From positions 55,636,122-55,700,121 of the forward strand of contig CM063108.1 of NCBI GenBank assembly GCA_031841125.1: a DNA stretch of 64,000 nucleotides, written 5' to 3'. How positions within the stretch are numbered: position 1 is the stretch's first letter; each line of letters begins with the position of its first letter. Shown in pieces: positions 25,187-37,160 of this stretch. The position numbers and the translations under genes are program-made. A model generated the notes under the pieces. That model was not told where the DNA came from, did no database searches, and was given only the letters and a program-made list of their open reading frames with translations. This DNA comes from Acanthococcus lagerstroemiae (taxonomy: Eukaryota; Arthropoda; Insecta; Hemiptera; Eriococcidae).

Positions 25187-25600
25187 TTACTTATTTTTGG
25201 CTTCTGTATGATATTCTACGTAGGAAGTCACAAGACTGAAAATTCCAGATAAGGTATAGACAAATAAAACTGGCAGATTTTTCTGAATTCCACCCCTATC
25301 CGTCAGTAGGAGAAGGAAGGAGAGAGAATAGCCGGTTTCACGGAGAGAAAATCCATTCGTGAATTGCACAGCGTTATCGCTAGGACAAGGAGGTCGTCAT
25401 CTTCTCCAACTAGTATAACTTGTCCGTCTTTCTCTAGGGCTGCTTCCACCGCCGTCCGCTCGAATGAAACATCAGCATCATCATCTGCAATTGATGTTTT
25501 CACCCCGCGCTCGTTGAATTTTGTGCACAATAATTCATTTAGGCGGATTTTATTAAATTTGTTCGCCAGGAAGAGCTCTTCAGAAAGTGTGACAACAGCT
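25187..25600 (-). pseudogene. fragment of an arthropod PIN-like, transposon-associated protein
   Basis: On the minus strand a reading frame at roughly 25,600-25,303 encodes FLANKFNKIRLNELL, DDDADVSFERTAVEAA and QVILVGEDDDLLVLAI. These match the order and spacing of a nuclease-like (PIN-fold) region common in uncharacterised arthropod proteins, where the pattern is a DAD motif, TALE-like helix and VVGEDTDLL strand. Downstream similarity continues in another frame (25,369-25,187), so the frame is broken. The upstream side is cut by the repeat at 25,605-25,855 and the downstream side by the MITE at 24,604-25,166. No start, no full domain and no splice-supported exons remain. The assignment is from motif memory, not a search. 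Confidence 0.5.
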
Positions 25601-25604
25601 TCAG

Positions 25605-25855
25605 AATCCCGATGCGCTATCAGTTACCCTCTCGTTGCCCAGTTACCCGCGGAAAGGTTACCCATTTGTTACCCTCAGATTTCCCTTGTTCCCCAGTAGT
25701 TCCCTTTGTTCTCCTTCAGTTACCCGGGTAACTGACGAGATACTACGCAGTTAGTTACCCTCTAGTTACCCATTTGTTACCCTGGGTTACCCTTAGATTA
25801 CCCTCGTTCCCCTTTAGTTACTTGCGTAATTGGTGGGATTTTGCGCATCGGGATT
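25605..25855. repeat. GTTACCC minisatellite bounded by inverted ends
   Basis: Inverted termini AATCCCGATGCGC (25,605-25,617) and its complement (25,843-25,855) enclose about 225 bases made of GTTACCC and TTCCC(T/C)TTGTTC words. Two subrepeats of about 120 bases both contain GTTACCCATTTGTTACCCT. Confidence 0.65.
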
Positions 25856-26320
25856 AATGATGACATCTGGTGTCTTCTGTTCCTGATATCGTCGAAAATG
25901 TTCGGCACCTAGACCCCAATTGACGGAACTTGTGAGCGTTGCTATGGGAAGGACCATACTACTTTTCTAGCTTGATATCCGCGTACTTCTTGTGCAGCAC
26001 CTCACAAATCGATGCATTGCCCACTTTATAAGCTTCGTGGCATCGGAGTTTACCAGGGTTAACTACAATGCTAGTTGTGATGGGAACAATTTCTTCCCGT
26101 TCTTCAATGGGCTTATGGGTTTCAAGCCATTGTACCAAGCATTGAACATCAATGGCGTCTCGAACTTGACGAGCCTCTCTCTAATCAACCTGTTGTTTCC
26201 AGCTTTTGGCACATTTCTGTTCCTGTAGCTGCTCCTACGTAGAATCCTTTGCGGAGCGAATGTCTGTAGTATTCCGTCTTGAGCGTACATTCGCGACGTA
26301 CATTTTCGTGCGTACCTGAC

Positions 26321-26582
26321 ATAGGTAAACTTTAGAGCGTTATAACTCCGTCCAGTTGACCGTTATGAAAAATCTTCGAAGGACCGTTTTTGGAGGAAAT
26401 TCGATGTAGATATGACACGCTGTGAATTTTTTCAAAATAACAAATTTTTCTTTGAGAAATATGCAAGAAACTAAAATCTTGGACTTCTGTCTTCTTATAA
26501 TAAAGTGGGTTGCGGGGGGGGGGGTAGACCCTAACGAACAACTTCCAGCAATAAAATCTTTGATAGCAATTTTTTCATCTTT
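26321..26582 (-). repeat. right arm of a long inverted repeat
   Basis: Inverted mate of 23,873-24,147. It carries a G-run where the left arm has a C-rich tract. A 151-codon minus-strand frame crosses the arm and its flank, but since the left copy lacks that frame it is not treated as a gene. Confidence 0.65.
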
Positions 26583-27980
26583 GACCTCTTCATTTGAGCT
26601 ATAATTCCCGGACTGTGGGAGCTCAATACAAAAACACGCCAAAATCGCCTCATTGGTTGCACTCGAAAAATTTTCCTTAAATGTCCTGCGCGTGTAGCAC
26701 TGTGTAAAGAGGAGATGCAGTGTTCTTTGCCACCTGATGTCTGCGTTACAAGATAAGGAGAAGGGATAACAACTGCACTCTTCTATGCCGAACATTTCTC
26801 CGAATTTGTCGAGTTCCTTAGCAAGTTACCGGCGACTGTAAAGAGGCACAAACCCTGAAATCACTGATTGCCACCAAGAGAAATTTAACCTCAGATCTCG
26901 CGTTCATCTCAACCTACTTGTCCTTCCTACCTAACACAATTCGAAAATGGGAAACGAGAGGCCTTTCCCTACACGAGCAACTGCTGACTGGCCATGATGT
27001 TTCATCAAAACTTTATCAAATCCCGAGTGCTCGTGGACATAGCCTGCAAACACAGGCTGAACAAGTGTTTACGAAAAATACAGGTCTCGAAACCTCAAAA
27101 AATTTGAATAATTCACTCGTTCATGGTACTACATTGGCATGTGAGGAATTGATGTCCCCAGCCGTTATATAGGTGCATACGCATGGGTACGCGCCATCTT
27201 GTTTCCGCCGACGTTGAACGATTATAAGTACATGTCTTCTATTTGATAAACAACGTAGTTTCACACAGGGTATTATAGAGAAACATTTAGTGGTGATGTT
27301 CAATATATTTTTGTAATATTACTTGTAAACATCCGTTTTTCATCAAAATGTTGGCTTCTTTCTAATATTGTGAGTTTACTTTTCGTTGTTGCCGAATAAT
27401 GCCGGAAATTGTAATTTTAAATGCCGAATTTCTAATGTTTATTGCTGGAAATTCCAAGCTCTAGCTATGTCAATATATATATTTTTGTTCGGGGGGGAGG
27501 GGGGGTGAGTTAGCGCTGTCATTGAAAAGATACCTTCACGCGCTATCATGTGCAACATGGCATATGCAACACTGCATTTTGATGCTGGCAGAACATTAAT
27601 TGTACGTAAGCATGACGTCACGTCAGGGTGTGCCTGAAAAATCATGATATTTTAACCAAAACTCGAAAAAGTCGTGATCGTGATATTTCATCATGGCATA
27701 GTTCACAATATTAACGTTACCAAAAAAATTCAGTTGATCAGGATTACCTACCACGATTCAAAAACCAACGAGAACCCCTGTCTCCAAATTTCACGTCCCG
27801 CATTGGCCAAATCGGTATTTTTTGTAATAGGCACCAATACTGTAAAGCTAGATAGTGATGAGGCAGAAGGGCAAAAGTACCTATGCTTTTTCCTTGATTA
27901 ATCTTGTTTCTGTTTGTTCCATGTTCACATTTTCCAATGTTTTCCTTCATTTCTCGGTGGTTTTCGTAACTCACGTGGAA
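26583..27980. other. no gene seen
   Basis: Noncoding. TGCCGAATAATGCCGG at about 27,390 echoes TGCCGAATAATGCCGAA at 23,701, in the same orientation. A G-rich run lies near 27,490. Confidence 0.35.
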
Positions 27981-28030
27981 GTGGTTCACAACCTGCCGAA
28001 TGAGTCGCGACCCACAATTTGAGAACTGCG
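27981..28030. mobile_element. hAT (Charlie-like) terminus
   Basis: GTCGCGACCCACAATTTGAG followed by AACTGCG is the complement of a widespread hAT terminal phrase (GTTCTCAAA, then GTGGGTCGCGAC). Only this end is recognised. Confidence 0.4.
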
Positions 28031-28372
28031 TCCATCAGACGCTAATGAATGAAGCTGAATCGATAGGTTCAGAAAGTAGCACTTACTTCAACCGTGTGTT
28101 ACATGACACAGAACTCGTTATTGATGTATTTGACATTTGAATTTTCAATGCTAATTTCCCATTTAAACTGTGAATACTCAATACATCAAAAATGAGCTCT
28201 GTATTATCTGATAAATATTTTTTATTAAAGCGTGGTGGCCTCTGAAACTACCTTCCAAATTTCATTTATCTCCGCCCGATGGATAATTGATTAGAGAACT
28301 GAGAACAAAATTGCATGTGTCACTTATCAGCTAGTTCGAAAACTAGGCGTACAGCTAATTGTGAGTGTGTCG
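28031..28372. other. no gene seen
   Basis: Unassigned noncoding DNA. Confidence 0.35.
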
Positions 28373-28518
28373 CAGTGGCGTAACTGCGGGTCGAGGGGGT
28401 TTGGACCCCGTTTCGTGATTCCGCCGAATGTGTTTTTCTAATTTTAGCACCCTCTTTAACATCCTTCCCCTTTGATCAACATTAGACCCTTCTCCCCTCG
28501 AACTTCGCTACGCCACTG
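28373..28518. mobile_element. short CAGTGGCGTA-end MITE
   Basis: 146 bp. The left end CAGTGGCGTAA and the right end, complement CAGTGGCGTAGCGAAG, form the inverted repeat. Flanks GTGTGTCG and GTGTATCA agree at 6 of 8 positions, suggesting a decayed 8-bp target duplication. Confidence 0.65.
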
Positions 28519-29088
28519 GTGTATCAATGATCAAAAAGAATCGTAGCCCTCCCTACGCCAAAGTTCATGAATAGCTCGACGTCTTCCAAAACACAGATTC
28601 TCGCTGTATCCGAGACAAATGTATGTCTAAATATCCCTGACCTAACGCAAACTAATTTGGCTCGGTTTCAATCACTATCGTCGTAACAGAAAATCATCTT
28701 AGACCCTTCTCTTACTGGTACTGACTATCGGCTGTATAATTTTGACAGCTGCACCATTTCATTCTTTCTCGTCCTTCCGCGAGAAAAAGTTGAAGATGTT
28801 TATTTTATGTGATCTGCCGAAAAAATTGACTTCGGAATTGACTACGTAGATCTGGCCGAGCAATTTATCGTATTCTGCGCGTTTAATTATGATAGACTGA
28901 TGCCCTTTAATGGGCAGGTCTGTAAAACTACGCTGCTGCTTCACTATCACCCCTTCCGGTGGTCTCAAGTGCCAGAATCCTATTAACGTGAATATTGCCT
29001 TCTGTTTTTTCATTTTCATCGTATAAACGATGTCTGCCTGTAACAGCATTGCTAATGGATCCGTATGTGTTTCTTTGACGTGTTACAG
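28519..29088. other. probable intron upstream of the MARCKS-type exon
   Basis: Noncoding. It ends in TTCTTTGACGTGTTACAG, a fair splice acceptor. The minus-strand 96-codon frame at 28,759-29,049 has no family features. Confidence 0.4.
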
Positions 29089-29433
29089 GAGGCTGCTGCA
29101 TCCGAAGTAGTCACCGAAACGAGCGCCGCCACCGCCGCCGCAACTGAAAGCACACCGTCCAAACCCGCCGCCAGCGTAACCGAGGCGACCAGCAGCGAGA
29201 AAGTCACCACCGAAGAACCGAGCACACCGACTGCCACATCAACGACAGAAGAAGCCAAACAGGAAGTCAGCAGTCCGGCCTCACCTAGCGAAGCAGCGTC
29301 GCCGGAAGAAGGTGGCTCCGAAAAGAAGAAGTCCAAAAAGAAGAAATGGTCTTTCAGGTCGTTCAGTTTCTCGAAAAAAGACAAACAAAAGCCCGCGTCC
29401 AAAGAAGAAAAACAGCAAGAAACAGTACCAGAG
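29089..29433 (+). CDS. internal exon of an Akap200/MARCKS-like protein
   Basis: A 345-base exon, exactly 115 codons, entered and left in phase 0. It is preceded by GTGTTACAG and followed by GAG/GTGAGG, both good splice signals. The product is rich in Ala, Ser, Thr, Glu and Pro, with a basic-aromatic segment near the C-terminal third (KKKSKKKKWSFRSFSFSKK). That segment matches the MARCKS effector region, which binds acidic phospholipid and calmodulin and is controlled by PKC phosphorylation of its serines. Among insects this arrangement is best known in Akap200, a PKA-anchoring, membrane and actin-associated protein, so I infer that identity. The N-terminal myristoylation exon and other exons were not found in the window. 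A MARCKS paralogue is the alternative. It is the only convincing host coding exon here. GC and codon use contrast with the AT-rich flanks. Confidence 0.75.
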
Positions 29434-31509
29434 GTGAGGACCAATGTGGTCGTTTGATTTTTATCTTTCTGAGTTTCGTGTTCGAAAACGTCGTTTTACA
29501 GGATGTTTCGTGAAATCATCCTTCCTCCGATCATTTTTTTCCGTCGATCGTGAAGTTGGATCGACACAGGAAATCGGATCCTTACGTGGTAATATCTAGT
29601 TCCTTTTTCGAACATCAGAATGTTCTGTCACTAATTTCGAGTATCGGATGTTTAATTCGGCCCCAAATGAAACATTTTGCTCGTTAAATAAGCAAAATTG
29701 AGTTTGCTTCTGAAATCACAACTGGGCCCCGAATGAGACCTTCTGCTTGTTAGAAGAGCGAAATTGACTTGCTCGTGAAATCAAACTAGATATTGAACTA
29801 CTTTTTTGGGGGAGGGGGTGGCTGATTCTGAATATTGCGTTATGTTTTCAGTGATGCCCTAATTTAGGCTTCAATGTCGGACTTTGACCTCTGAAAATTG
29901 TCGAAATTGGTTTCATTTGAAAAATTGAACTAGTATTGGAAGTTTGGAGGTTTCGGGTTGCTGAATTCGATTCTCATTTCATTGTGACTAGCCACATTTA
30001 AGATGCAGTCACTAACGGTTTCTTCAAAAAGCACATGCCTCTCTCCCTCTAAGATCACCACAATTGGATAGCTGCAACGATAAATTTCATTTTGAGCCAT
30101 CGTCCGTACAAGATTGATTTCGCTTCTAAAAACTCTCAGTGACGAGATTGGGCTTCTAAATTTTGAAAATCCCTAAGTTTGTTATGAACTTATAATGACC
30201 ACTTTGTCATTTTTTCATTTTAAGTCATCTAAGGTCATTTTTGGTCATTTACCCCCTAAAATAGTCATTTTGGGGAAATTTTCCCTTCAGATTCTGGAAA
30301 TTCTGCTGATTATGAAGGAACGTTTTTTCCCTTTATTTTGTCTTTCCGCAGCACGAAAAGGAGGAAAAAATTGCAGCTGGTCTCCAAATTTGGTCATTTT
30401 TTGGTCATAAATTTAATCAGGTCAGTTTTCCATTTTTCTGTTGTTTTGTTTTGCCGAAATTTCGGGTGGTCACTCCGTAAACTGAATTTTGGAAAATGAT
30501 TACCTAATAAGTGATTACAATTGAACGGAAGTTAGGTAATTCGTTAACAATTATAACGAACTGTAACATCGTAGTAAACCTGGCTCTCCGGGTATTTGTG
30601 AGAATTAGAATTTAATTAAATATTGGAAACGAAAAATGGCACCTGATCGCAAATTCGATGCAATATCAGAATTGGCGACCACCGAACCATATTTATGTTT
30701 CTGATGTGATTTGTAAATCAAGTTGATTTTTTTCCTTTTCCATGTCATCTTCCGTCCTAATGTGCGATAGAGGCGAAGTAATTTAGAAATTCATAGTTGT
30801 GTTTCAGTAATAGGCTGCAAGTTCTTGAATCCAGTGATCTACAATCGTAGGTCTGCTGATCATTTGAAAAATTTGAAAATATCACAAATTCAGATCAAAA
30901 GATTTTTTGGAGAGGGGGGGATCTAGGTCATGGTCTTTGATTAATTAGAAATCGGAAGAATATCACGATTATTTAGATCGCGAATTTATTGAGCTTTTAG
31001 TAATCTTAGTGGATCTGAATATGAAATGATCTTGTCTGTGTATACTTTTAACCCAATCTGTCTGGTGATGTGCCTGAACATACTAGTAACTGTCAGAAGA
31101 TGAACAAGATTGTAGATATAATTTTTTAAAATTTGGATTGGAGAACCAAATGGAGCCGATGCAAAATGTTAGTTTGATAGTCACGAGCAGCGACCTGGAA
31201 GGAATCAAATTTGATGCTTCAGATTTTCCAGATAAAGTCAATTTGGTCCGTTTTAATCGCTCATAATTTGATTTTGGAAACCTTAGTGGGATAAATTGTA
31301 ATGCATTCTGAATTAGCAACTCGTGAAACACAGATTTCGATGTTCATTTAGTTCATTTAAGACAAGTCGATTTCACTCTCCGAAGAGGAAAAAGTCAAAT
31401 TTAGGGACCAAATCAGGATCATTCTTCAAAAACTGAGAATATTTTATGAGCAAATTTTAAACCTTAACTTCCGATTTCAGTGCGTGGGGGAAGGAGGTAT
31501 TTTCAGTTA
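29434..31509. other. probable intron with diverged repeats
   Basis: Begins with GTGAGG, a splice donor. The body is AT-rich with old, loosely periodic phrases (GAAATC, GGCCCCGAATGA, GGTCATTTT reiterated at 30,200-30,420). No exon was recognised. Confidence 0.4.
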
Positions 31510-31940
31510 CACAATCACGGGTTGTTTACCGGTCATACATGTCATACGAAAGTCCTGCAATTGAGGCAATGGTCATACAAGTCGTACGAAAGTCATACAA
31601 TTGCCTCTAATTACTTACAAGTTTTCTAATTCCTCTCAAACATATGAAATACGTTCGTACAATAATCATTCTACTAATTATGGATGAACTAAGACTGAAG
31701 TCACAGCAAAAGCCTATTGATTATTGAATAAGATGTTTGCAGTATATTATTTCTTATCAAAATATGGCCAAATTGGAATTTAATTTGAAATTTGTGTTCT
31801 TTGTAACTTTCTTCGCTATAATTCGTTCGCTATTATTTTATCATTAAGTTTCTTCAAAGTATTTGTTCATAATTAACATATTTTTGAAATAACACTACAC
31901 AACAATTTGAGATAGTTGATACTTTTATCTCCTATCTTGA
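31510..31940. repeat. GTCATACAA repeat family, copy 1 (uninterrupted)
   Basis: Starts with ACCGGTCATACA and reiterated GTCATACAA/GTCGTACGAAAG words. It contains TTGCCTCTAATTACTTACAA, then a TTTCTTATCAAAATATGGCC phrase. Copies at 36,600 (split by a MITE) and 44,160 share the same order. The superfamily is unknown and there is no coding sequence. Confidence 0.65.
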
Positions 31941-33939
31941 ATGCGAATTGTAGTATTATCAAGATGACATCACTTATCAAATCACTATGCGCGTGTTCAG
32001 TATTGTTATCAGTATCAGTGCAGCTATTCGAAGACGACAAAAAAGAATAAGTGAAAAATTTGATAAATTTTAATTTTGAGTATGGAAAACAAGAGGTTCT
32101 CGAGAAAAATAGTTACCGCTATCGTATCGAATGTTCAAAATAAATATAACTAAAATCATATAATCTCATCACATTATTTTTCATGCTGTTGTGTAGTGTA
32201 ATTTTTTTGTCGAAATGTTAAGACGTAAAAAATGGTCCGAAAAATATAGAATTGAAAAGTAATAAGACACCTTAGGAAACCGTAATTTTTCATCCGCTAA
32301 AGACAAAAGAAAAAATTTATTTCGATTCTAATAAAGTTTACACATAACCGAGATTATTGCCAATACTACAGTTTGGAGAACATCGAAAGTACATTATCCT
32401 TATAACTTCAGAACTCAATACTGATATAGAATGATCGGAAACTGTATCTCTAACATTTGGTAATCATAATCTTCTGTAATCGGCATTGTATGAACGAGTA
32501 AGTGGCATCCTATAGGTATATCGTACAAATATGATGTTACGTACGTTGAAGATATGAAATGATAAAGTAAAGAATGCATCATTCTGTGAATTACCCGGAT
32601 TGCACTGAACAACCCTGTAAATAAAAAATAAATGACGATGCTACGATGCCGATGTCACGCTACCTCGTTCTTCTACTATTATCGGATTACAGTTACATAT
32701 CCTGACACCATTACTGTTACTGCATCGCATATTCCCGCCCTTATCACCACAGAGATGAACACCGTTGTTTTGTTCTCAGGTACAACGCCAAGACTTCATC
32801 CCTCAAAACCTAAAACGGAATACGAAAACTAGGCATTAATCTTTTATTTCTCATATTTATGAGACACCATTATTCCTATTATTCTTTGAAACATTTGCTG
32901 ATAAAGAATACCACGAAAACAGACATCTAGGATCATGTTTCACTTAATCCAGATTGGATGAGAATTTATGAACAATTCACACACATCATTGGTTACAGAA
33001 TTCTCTGAGAAGGCAAGAAAATCGTTTTCTTCAATTTTCAAAATCTTTTCCTACGGAAACAGTACATCAATTTTCAATAATAAGTGCAATAACTGGAGAA
33101 AGATAAAATCTTATAAAATCAAAATAATTTGGATTGATATGATAACGCATAACGTAGAAGTAGAACCGAGCAACCGCTGTAAGATCAAGATCAATGAGCA
33201 CTACTGAAGAAGAAAAAAACCAAGAGGAAAAAGTAAAGTAATTGGAAGAGGCGCGTTACCGACCCTCACAATATCGAAATAATAAATTACTTGATATTGC
33301 TTTTATTATTCTCAAGTAATTTAATTTTGGAAAATGAAGCGCCACTAATCTGAACTGTAACTCACAACCACTCACAAATGACAAATTACTGAACTGAACT
33401 GAACTCTTGAGAAGAGAAGAAGAAAAATAATAATTTCGATTGCAATAGGCGCGGCCACTCGTAGCCGACCCTAAAAAAATCGTTTGACTTATTGGTGGAT
33501 TTTCGCAACTTAAAATTCCCACTTCCCAAGTATTAAAGCTATTTAAAAAAACAGCCTTTCGACTTGCTGAATGTTTATTCATCCACTGAAATTTCCCTAT
33601 TCCGCCTGACTGAAATGGTAAATTTTCTCAGTTGCTGAGTGAAAAATTCGTACAGAAGGGGGCTATTAGTACGTCCTTGTACAAGCTTTAGTGCAGAGTG
33701 TCCACAGATGCTGAAAAGTGCTGAAATTTGAAAAAAAAATTTGAGAAGTCCTTTAGTTTTGTTCGAAATACTTGAAAATAAATTTTTTGCGATTGCTATG
33801 ATTGGTCATTGAAAAGTGTAGCGCAGGATCTGCATATATTCATGAGAAGGGGGGTAAAGGAGCAAAAAGGAGGGCAGGTTAAAAGGGATAAAACAGTTGG
33901 AAACCAAAAAAAGATTTGCTCACTCGAGGAAAAGATGAA
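31941..33939. other. no gene seen
   Basis: Strongly AT-rich noncoding DNA with only short chance frames. No bounded repeat was recognised. Confidence 0.35.
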
Positions 33940-34140
33940 AACTCTTTTTCTAATTTGCTCTCAACCCGAGCTCTGGAGTCCCCTCTTTCTAGCGGTACTT
34001 CAGAGACGTCGGGGAGGCTGTCAGGGCCGTCTTAGCCCTCTTTCCTTTTGGCCAAAAAACTGGTCTAGGTCGAAATCTGACTAGTTTTTACGTGGGCTCG
34101 AACCCGGGACCTCTAGATTCCAGGACCAACGCGTTATCCT
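33940..34140 (-). mobile_element. tRNA-derived SINE, copy 2
   Basis: On the minus strand the box B sequence GGTTCGAGCCC (34,095-34,105) and anticodon-arm region are present, but the head is cut before box A at about 34,140. The body aligns with 48,613-48,830 through GGTCTAGGTCGAAAT, TTAGCCCTC, GTCGGGGAGGCTGT and CTCTCAACCCGAG. Confidence 0.85.
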
Positions 34141-36250
34141 TGTAATGTCAACTCCATGAACCACAATCCGCAAAACCTAGTCCATTCCCCTAGCCCCGGA
34201 AACCGCAAATCCCAATATAAAGCAAAAAGATTTCAGTTTTACTCAGTGTTTGAAATTTTTTCTTTTTGATCTGAATCACGAATATGAATCGGATCGGTGA
34301 AATCGATTCAAATCAGTATTATTCGAATCGTGCCCATTCCTGGGTGAGGCTGTTTGTGAAACACCCCGTATACTCGGTTGATTCTTGAACGCAATGGTCA
34401 CGCGTAGCCGGCAAACAGGAAGCGTCTAATGGAGGTATAAGTTGGAAGTCGATTAGTATAAAGTGGAGTGGAGAAGACGAGGGGAAGAGAAGAAAATGCT
34501 TCTAAAAGAAGACTATCGAAGGGGCAAGTATTGGGAAAAAAATGTATTTGATCAGTTTGTTCCTGTTTACAATAGGAATCTGTCGGCTGGCTTGCGTAAA
34601 AAAATGAAGGAAAGAAAAACGTATCCCGGGGATTATCGTCTTTCGTTATCAGTCTCGATGAGGGAGACCAGACAGCGTAGAGCGTACATTCGTGTAAAAG
34701 AAAATGCCAGCGCGAGGCGAGGGCGTCGTTCGTTCAGACGAAGGCAGCAGACAGCGCCTGAACTCACTCAACGCGTACGCACATATGTGTAGCTTTCGAC
34801 GTCACTAAGTCTTGTAAAGCGTGTATTTGCGTGGGTGTGGTGAGTCAGACTTTCTCCATCTAATAACGTTGCCAGTATAGTCGAAAAGGGGTAGTCTTGT
34901 GTCGGTTGTACGAGAGTACGGCCGTATACTAGTCACGTGTGCTCGGGGGCAGGGGAGCGGGGCGAAAAATGTTCTCTCTGCTTTTCTCTCCCTCGCAATT
35001 AGGATGCGCAGATGGTCTATGACACTGGGTCGGTCCACTTCTGCACTCGCGAATTTGCATAATATGTACGACTAGAAGGCTAAAAGGAAGTGGACGAGAT
35101 CGAGTGTATGTGTGTGGCCACAACTGGCCGTCTTCGGTCAGTGGTGCACCGCACCGTATACCCGAGTGGAAGTGCACACGTCGGGTGGCGCTTTTTTTTT
35201 TTTTCTTCGCCTACATTCGACCGAAATTTTTGTTGTAATTTCAGTTTAAACTTTATGGTTCGGTGACAAATTACGTGTCTGCGATTTGGCGGGAGCATAG
35301 ATAGCATCGAGGACTTATTCCGGGGTTCGGGACTTACCTACTTGGATACAACGGAAGCGGGATGATAGAAAAATATAGACGTGGCAACGTTGCGTAACAC
35401 AAATAATATCCCTCTTATTACTCTTTATCGCCGTTGTCACAGTCTCCGGCAGCTCTAACTTGATTATCGATTGATATTCACCATCGCTACTAGCCTACTG
35501 CTGCTTCTGAATTTCCAGTTGTGAACGCCATGCACCGAAGCTAGGGTCGACGATCGTATTCCTGGAATAGTGCTGGAGAGAACGTAAGTGAAGTTGTTGG
35601 CCCACCCTGTCTGGGCGCAGTCGCTTTCCCTGTCTCTGTCTCTCTCGTTGTTTCTCTCTCTCTCTCTCGTATGCTCAAGCTGAACTTTTCCGGCGAAGGT
35701 ATTACTATTCTTATTGTATTGTGATTACTTCCTCGCCTCGTCTGTGAGACTCTAACTTGGCGTGCGCGAAGCGAATATTGTATATGCGATTATGCTTGTA
35801 TATATGGCGGCGATATATTCGTGCTAAGACGCGACTGCTTCGTGGCTGTCGGGCTCTTGGTATGTGTGTGTGAGTCAGTGAGTTAGTGAGTCGCCTCTGG
35901 CTTGTCGAGGGCGAAAATGAAAGCCGTAGCCTGTCACCGTAGCTGTCACAGCTCGCGGTGGTGAAAAATGAATTTCTTTTTTCGGAATGGCCGATTCGGC
36001 TTTTCCGGATTTAGTTGAACCACTACTGCCGACGTAGTCACGACCGTCTATTTGAAGTCGAGGTGTGGGGGTATACTGTCTATAACTGAAGTAAAAAAAT
36101 GTCGAATGACCATTTTATCCAAAGCTACAATTTCGTTCGGTGTAGGGGAGAGTCCGGGTTCGGCCTACTCTGTTGAAAGTTCTTGGTGGCTGTAGGCGAG
36201 TCAGATTGGAATAAAAATAAACAGCGCGGAGGTAATCAACTGCTATAATG
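34141..36250. promoter_or_regulatory. CpG-rich stretch, possible promoter and 5' exon
   Basis: From about 34,650 to 36,060 the sequence becomes clearly richer in CG dinucleotides than its surroundings. It contains a CT tract (35,630-35,669) of the kind bound by GAGA-type factors. GAGAACGTAAGTG at about 35,579 is a strong splice donor, so a noncoding first exon could end there on the plus strand. No convincing start codon or protein was seen. A gene start is an inference only. Confidence 0.3.
35630..35669. repeat. CT-rich microsatellite
   Basis: TGTCTCTGTCTCTCTCGTTG followed by an uninterrupted (TC)n run. Confidence 0.8.
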
Positions 36251-36599
36251 TGAAGGGCGGCTGGAAAGTGATGCACACACGACCATATTATATGAAAAAA
36301 AACAACCTACAGAGCTGCTCAAAGTGACATAACAAACCTACATCCCTCAGATTCTGTTCAGGCGTGAAAATGGTTCGAAAAAGGTCATATACTATTAGAA
36401 AATTCGTATTTGGTAGACACCCTGATTGAGGACGAAGTTCGCAGCGGACGACCACTTTCCTGTGATTGACTAAATTCATCGCAAGAAAGTGGATGATTTG
36501 ATTCAAAGTGACCGTCGAATCACGTAACAGCATATTGCGAACCATTTGGGAATATCGAGGGAACGTGTAGACTATATCATTCAGGAACTTGGCTATCCA

Positions 36600-37160
36600 T
36601 AGTATCTACCGGTCGTACAAGTCTTACAATTGAGGCAGCGGTCATACAAGGCGTACAAAAGTCATACAATCGCCTCTAATTACTTTAGTGGCAGATCTAG
36701 AAATTTTCCTAGGAAGGTGTTCTGAAAATGAAACTTTTTCCACCTGCGCCCCTTAGAAAACCGAGATGGATGTAATTTTAAATAGTTTCTGAAGACAAGT
36801 TTCATAATGTGATTAAATCGTTTCAAAATGAACATTGTAGACTGTAGTGCTGCAGATACTCAAACACAGGAGAAAAACTCAAGACTCGAGCGGTTTTTTT
36901 TTCTTCGGTCCGAAGGAGGGTGTCCGACCCCCCTCCCCCATAGATCTGCCCCTGAATTACTTACAAATTAGGTAATTCTTCCTGAACAATCGCTATATTT
37001 CTTATCAAAATATGACCGCATTGAAATTTAATCGAAAAATTCTGTTCTTCGCGACATTCTGTGGAATAATTCGTTCGTTATTATTTTCTTCAAAGTTCTT
37101 GTTTGCAATTAGCTTGTTTTTGAATCTTGTTTTTTCTATTTATTGTGAAAATTTTGTTCA
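36600..37160. repeat. GTCATACAA repeat family, copy 2, inside mariner
   Basis: Begins CTACCGGTCGTACAAGTC and follows the same order as the copies at 31,510 and 44,160. It is split by the MITE at 36,686-36,954. Its right side runs into a second copy of the mariner phrase TTGAAAATG(T/G)T(C/T)(T/C)GAAAAAA, so the insertion duplicated or rearranged mariner sequence. Confidence 0.65.
36686..36954. mobile_element. hAT-like MITE with perfect 8-bp target duplication
   Basis: 269 bp, left end TAGTGGCAGATCTA, right end complement CAGGGGCAGATCTA. AATTACTT occurs at 36,678-36,685 and 36,955-36,962. The empty site survives as TCTAATTACTTACAA in the uninterrupted copy at about 31,610-31,625, which confirms both boundaries. 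Confidence 0.9.

Noticed and set aside
26340..26795. 151-codon minus-strand frame
   Set aside because: Overlaps an inverted-repeat arm whose other copy does not keep the frame.
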